From: Auanema rhodensis
Taxonomy: Eukaryota > Nematoda > Chromadorea > Rhabditida > Rhabditidae
Direction of reading: 5' to 3'
NCBI GenBank assembly: GCA_964057225.1
Contig: OZ059900.1
Location: 15,577,638-15,641,637 of the forward strand
Length of the DNA stretch: 64,000 nt
The notes beneath the pieces were generated by a model that saw nothing but the letters and a program-made list of their open reading frames with translations, did not search any database and was not told where the DNA came from. Every line of letters begins with the position of its first letter. The stretch's first letter is position 1. Shown piece after piece: positions 60,980 through 64,000 of the stretch. Made by a program: the position numbers and the translations under genes.

Positions 60980-63760
60980 ACCCCTGTTTTTTGTCGTGAA
61001 AGTGGAACTAGACGTTGTACGAACAATTTTGAGCTAGGTTTCATTGACATTGCATGAGTTTGAACACATGAAATCGTAAGTCAAAACCTTGTTTACAGCG
61101 AAATTTCCAAAAACTGGTTTTCCAGCATAATAAAATATTTCTCATGGGAAATACTGTGTTTTTGTATTTTTCTAGTGTTCAGCATGTAAAATGCTTCATT
61201 TTAGTATGTAACACGCTGAAATTCGTTGCATTTGACGACTCATATGAACAAAAATCGATTTAATCAATATTAGCCATAAAGGGCGTGCCCTCAGAATATG
61301 CTAATTTCCTTAATTTTCTAACCCCTCTTTTTTGGCCGTGAAAGTGGAACTAGACGTTGTACAAACAATTTTGAGCTAGGTTTTATTGACATTGCATGAG
61401 TTTGAACACATGAAATCGTAAGTCAAAACCTTGTTTACAGCGAAATTTCCAAAAACTGGTTTTCCAGCATAATAAAATATTTCTCATGAGAAATACTGTG
61501 TTTTTGTATTTTTCTAGTGTTCAGCATGTAAAATGCTTCATTTTAGTATGTAACACGCTGAAATTCGTTGCATTTGACGACTCATATGAACAAAAATCGA
61601 TTTAATCAATATTAGCCATAAGGGGCGTGCCCTCAGAATATGCTAATTTCCTTAATTTTCTAACCCCTGTTTTTTTGTCGTGAAAGTGGAACTAGACGTT
61701 TTACGAACAATTTTGAGCTAGGTTTTATTGACATTGCATGAGTTTGAACACATGAAATCGTAAGTCAAAACCTTGTTTACAGCGAAATTTCCAAAAACTG
61801 GTTTTCCAGCATAATAAAATATTTCTCATGGGAAATACTGTGTTTTTGTATTTCTCTAGTGTTCAGCATGTAAAATGCTTCATTTTAGTATGTAACACGC
61901 TGAAATTCGTTGCATTTGACGACTCATATGAACAAAAATCGATTTAATCAATATTAGCCATAAGGGGCGTGCCCTCAGAATATGCTAATTTCCTTAATTT
62001 TCTAACCCCTGTTTTTTGTCGTGAAAGTGGAACTAGACGTTGTACGAACAATTTTGAGCTAGGTTTCATTGACATTGCATGAGTTTGAACACATGAAATC
62101 GTAAGTCAAAACCTTGTTTACAGCGAAATTTCCAAAAACTGGTTTTCCAGCATAATAAAATATTTCTCATGGGAAATACTGTGTTTTTGTATTTTTCTAG
62201 TGTTCAGCATGTGAAATGCTTCATTTTAGTATGTAACACGCTGAAATTCGTTGCATTTGACGACTCATATGAACAAAAATCGATTTAATCAATATTAGCC
62301 ATAAAGGGCGTGCCCTCAGAATATGCTAATTTCCTTAATTTTCTAACCCCTCTTTTTTGGCCGTGAAAGTGGAACTAGACGTTGTACAAACAATTTTGAG
62401 CTAGGTTTTATTGACATTGCATGAGTTTGAACACATGAAATCGTAAGTCAAAACCTTGTTTACAGCGAAATTTCCAAAAACTGGTTTTCCAGCATAATAA
62501 AATATTTCTCATGAGAAATACTGTGTTTTTGTATTTTTCTAGTGTTCAGCATGTAAAATGCTTCATTTTAGTATGTAACACGCTGAAATTCATTGCATTT
62601 GACGATTCATATGAACAAAAATCGATTTAATCAATATTAGCCATAAAGGGCGTGCCCTCAGAATATGCTAATTTCCTTAATTTTCTAACCCCTGTTTTTT
62701 TGTCGTGAAAGTGGAACTAGACGTTGTAGGAACAATTTTGAGCTAGGTTTCATTGACATTGCATGAGTTTGAACACATGAAATCGTAAGTCAAAACCTTG
62801 TTTACAGCGAAATTTCCAAAAACTGGTTTTCCAGCATAATAAAATATTTCTCATGGGAAATACTGTGTTTTTGTATTTCTCTAGTGTTCAGCATGTAAAA
62901 TGCTTCATTTTAGTATGTAACACGCTGAAATTCGTTGCATTTGACGACTCATATGAACAAAAATCGATTTAATCAATATTAGCCATAAGGGGCGTGCCCT
63001 CAGAATATGCTAATTTCCTTAATTTTCTAACCCCTGTTTTTTGTCGTGAAAGTGGAACTAGACGTTGTACGAACAATTTTGAGCTAGGTTTCATTGACAT
63101 TGCATGAGTTTGAACACATGAAATCGTAAGTCAAAACCTTGTTTACAGCGAAATTTCCAAAAACTGGTTTTCCAGCATAATAAAATATTTCTCATGGGAA
63201 ATACTGTGTTTTTGTATTTTTCTAGTGTTCAGCATGTAAAATGCTTCATTTTAGTATGTAACACGCTGAAATTCGTTGCATTTGACGACTCATATGAACA
63301 AAAATCGATTTAATCAATATTAGCCATAAAGGGCGTGCCCTCAGAATATGCTAATTTCCTTAATTTTCTAACCCCTCTTTTTTGGCCGTGAAAGTGGAAC
63401 TAGACGTTGTACAAACAATTTTGAGCTAGGTTTTATTGACATTGCATGAGTTTGAACACATGAAATCGTAAGTCAAAACCTTGTTTACAGCGAAATTTCC
63501 AAAAACTGGTTTTCCAGCATAATAAAATATTTCTCATGAGAAATACTGTGTTTTTGTATTTTTCTAGTGTTCAGCATGTAAAATGCTTCATTTTAGTATG
63601 TAACACGCTGAAATTCGTTGCATTTGACGATTCATATGAACAAAAATCGATTTAATCAATATTAGCCATAAAGGGCGTGCCCTCAGAATATGCTAATTTC
63701 CTTAATTTTCTAACCCCTGTTTTTTTGTCGTGAAAGTGGAACTAGACGTTGTAGGAACAA
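60980..63760 (+). repeat. 3-monomer (1025 bp) higher-order repeat in satellite
   Basis: A trimer repeats at 1025 bp: a six-T monomer, then a CTTTTTTGGCCG monomer carrying GTACAAAC and GGTTTTATTGAC, then a third monomer of variable type. The GGCC marker starts at 61327, 62352 and 63377. TCATGAGAAA follows it in each of these three copies. It is the shortest and most regular higher-order unit in the window. Confidence 0.8.
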
Positions 63761-64000
63761 TTTTGAGCTAGGTTTCATTGACATTGCATGAGTTTGAACA
63801 CATGAAATCGTAAGTCAAAACCTTGTTTACAGCGAAATTTCCAAAAACTGGTTTTCCAGCATAATAAAATATTTCTCATGGGAAATACTGTGTTTTTGTA
63901 TTTTTCTAGTGTTCAGCATGTAAAATGCTTCATTTTAGTATGTAACACGCTGAAATTCGTTGCATTTGACGACTCATATGAACAAAAATCGATTTAATCA

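Larger units (their letters stand above)
33246..64000 (+). repeat. Right arm of 342 bp tandem satellite array
   Basis: About 90 head-to-tail copies of the same 342 bp monomer, in the same orientation and phase as the left arm. The variant mix differs: GTAGGAAC, GTTTTACGAAC, GGAATTAGACG with GGAACAGTTTTG, TTTAGTTTGTAAC and CTCTTTTTTGGCCG are common here. The palindromic TCATGAGAAA form, frequent on the left, is rare until about 61500. No gene is embedded. Two 69-codon frames at 38488 and 42592 come from one base change that removes a stop in the monomer. The array runs off the right edge. Confidence 0.97.

Noticed and set aside
1-64000. CRISPR-like array
   Set aside because: The repeats are regularly spaced but the entire 342 bp unit repeats with no unique spacers, and no cas-like gene is present. 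This is satellite DNA.
1-64000. Primate alpha satellite, because 342 is 2 x 171
   Set aside because: The sequence lacks the familiar alpha-satellite motifs and a complete CENP-B box. Only the length coincides.

Overview
This window is eukaryotic heterochromatin, not a gene-bearing region. About 57 kb of the 64 kb is one AT-rich satellite DNA in strict head-to-tail order, with a 342 bp monomer: the landmark GCGTGCCCTC recurs at 105, 447, 789 and 1131. The array is interrupted once, at 26447-33245, by a full-length LTR retrotransposon of the Ty3/gypsy superfamily on the minus strand. The satellite and a Ty3/gypsy element with a single gag-pol frame suggest an animal genome, plausibly an insect pericentromere or centromere. 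I do not recognise the satellite and cannot name the species.

Layout: 1-26446 is the left satellite arm (about 77 monomers). Positions 26447-26932 are the element's 3' LTR. The single gag-pol reading frame runs 32273-26841 on the minus strand. The non-coding leader and primer binding site lie at 32274-32759, and the 5' LTR at 32760-33245. Positions 33246-64000 are the right satellite arm (about 90 monomers). The insertion is bounded by a 4 bp target-site duplication, GCGT, and removing the element restores a continuous monomer.

The element looks young and possibly active. The two 486 bp LTRs differ at one base by eye. The reading frame is unbroken across gag (one CCHC zinc knuckle), aspartic protease, reverse transcriptase, RNase H and integrase with a GPY/F-type module, and every catalytic residue I looked for is present. 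No envelope gene is seen. Unusual points are a coding frame that ends inside the 3' LTR, a duplicated polypurine-tract/hairpin block, and a 17-base A run in the C-terminal coding region.

The satellite is nearly homogeneous, but shared single-base variants expose a history of unequal exchange. There is a 7-monomer tandem duplication (about 1471-6258), a 10-monomer one (about 6130-13110), a 4-monomer one next to the retroelement (about 23660-26397) and a 6-monomer one (about 56200-60300). In the right arm, a marked monomer type recurs at spacings of 9, 6, 6, 9, 3 and 3 monomers. I found no host protein-coding gene, tRNA, rRNA or CRISPR array. The window is dynamic satellite chromatin recently hit by one gypsy-type element; I see no evidence for a new multi-gene system.
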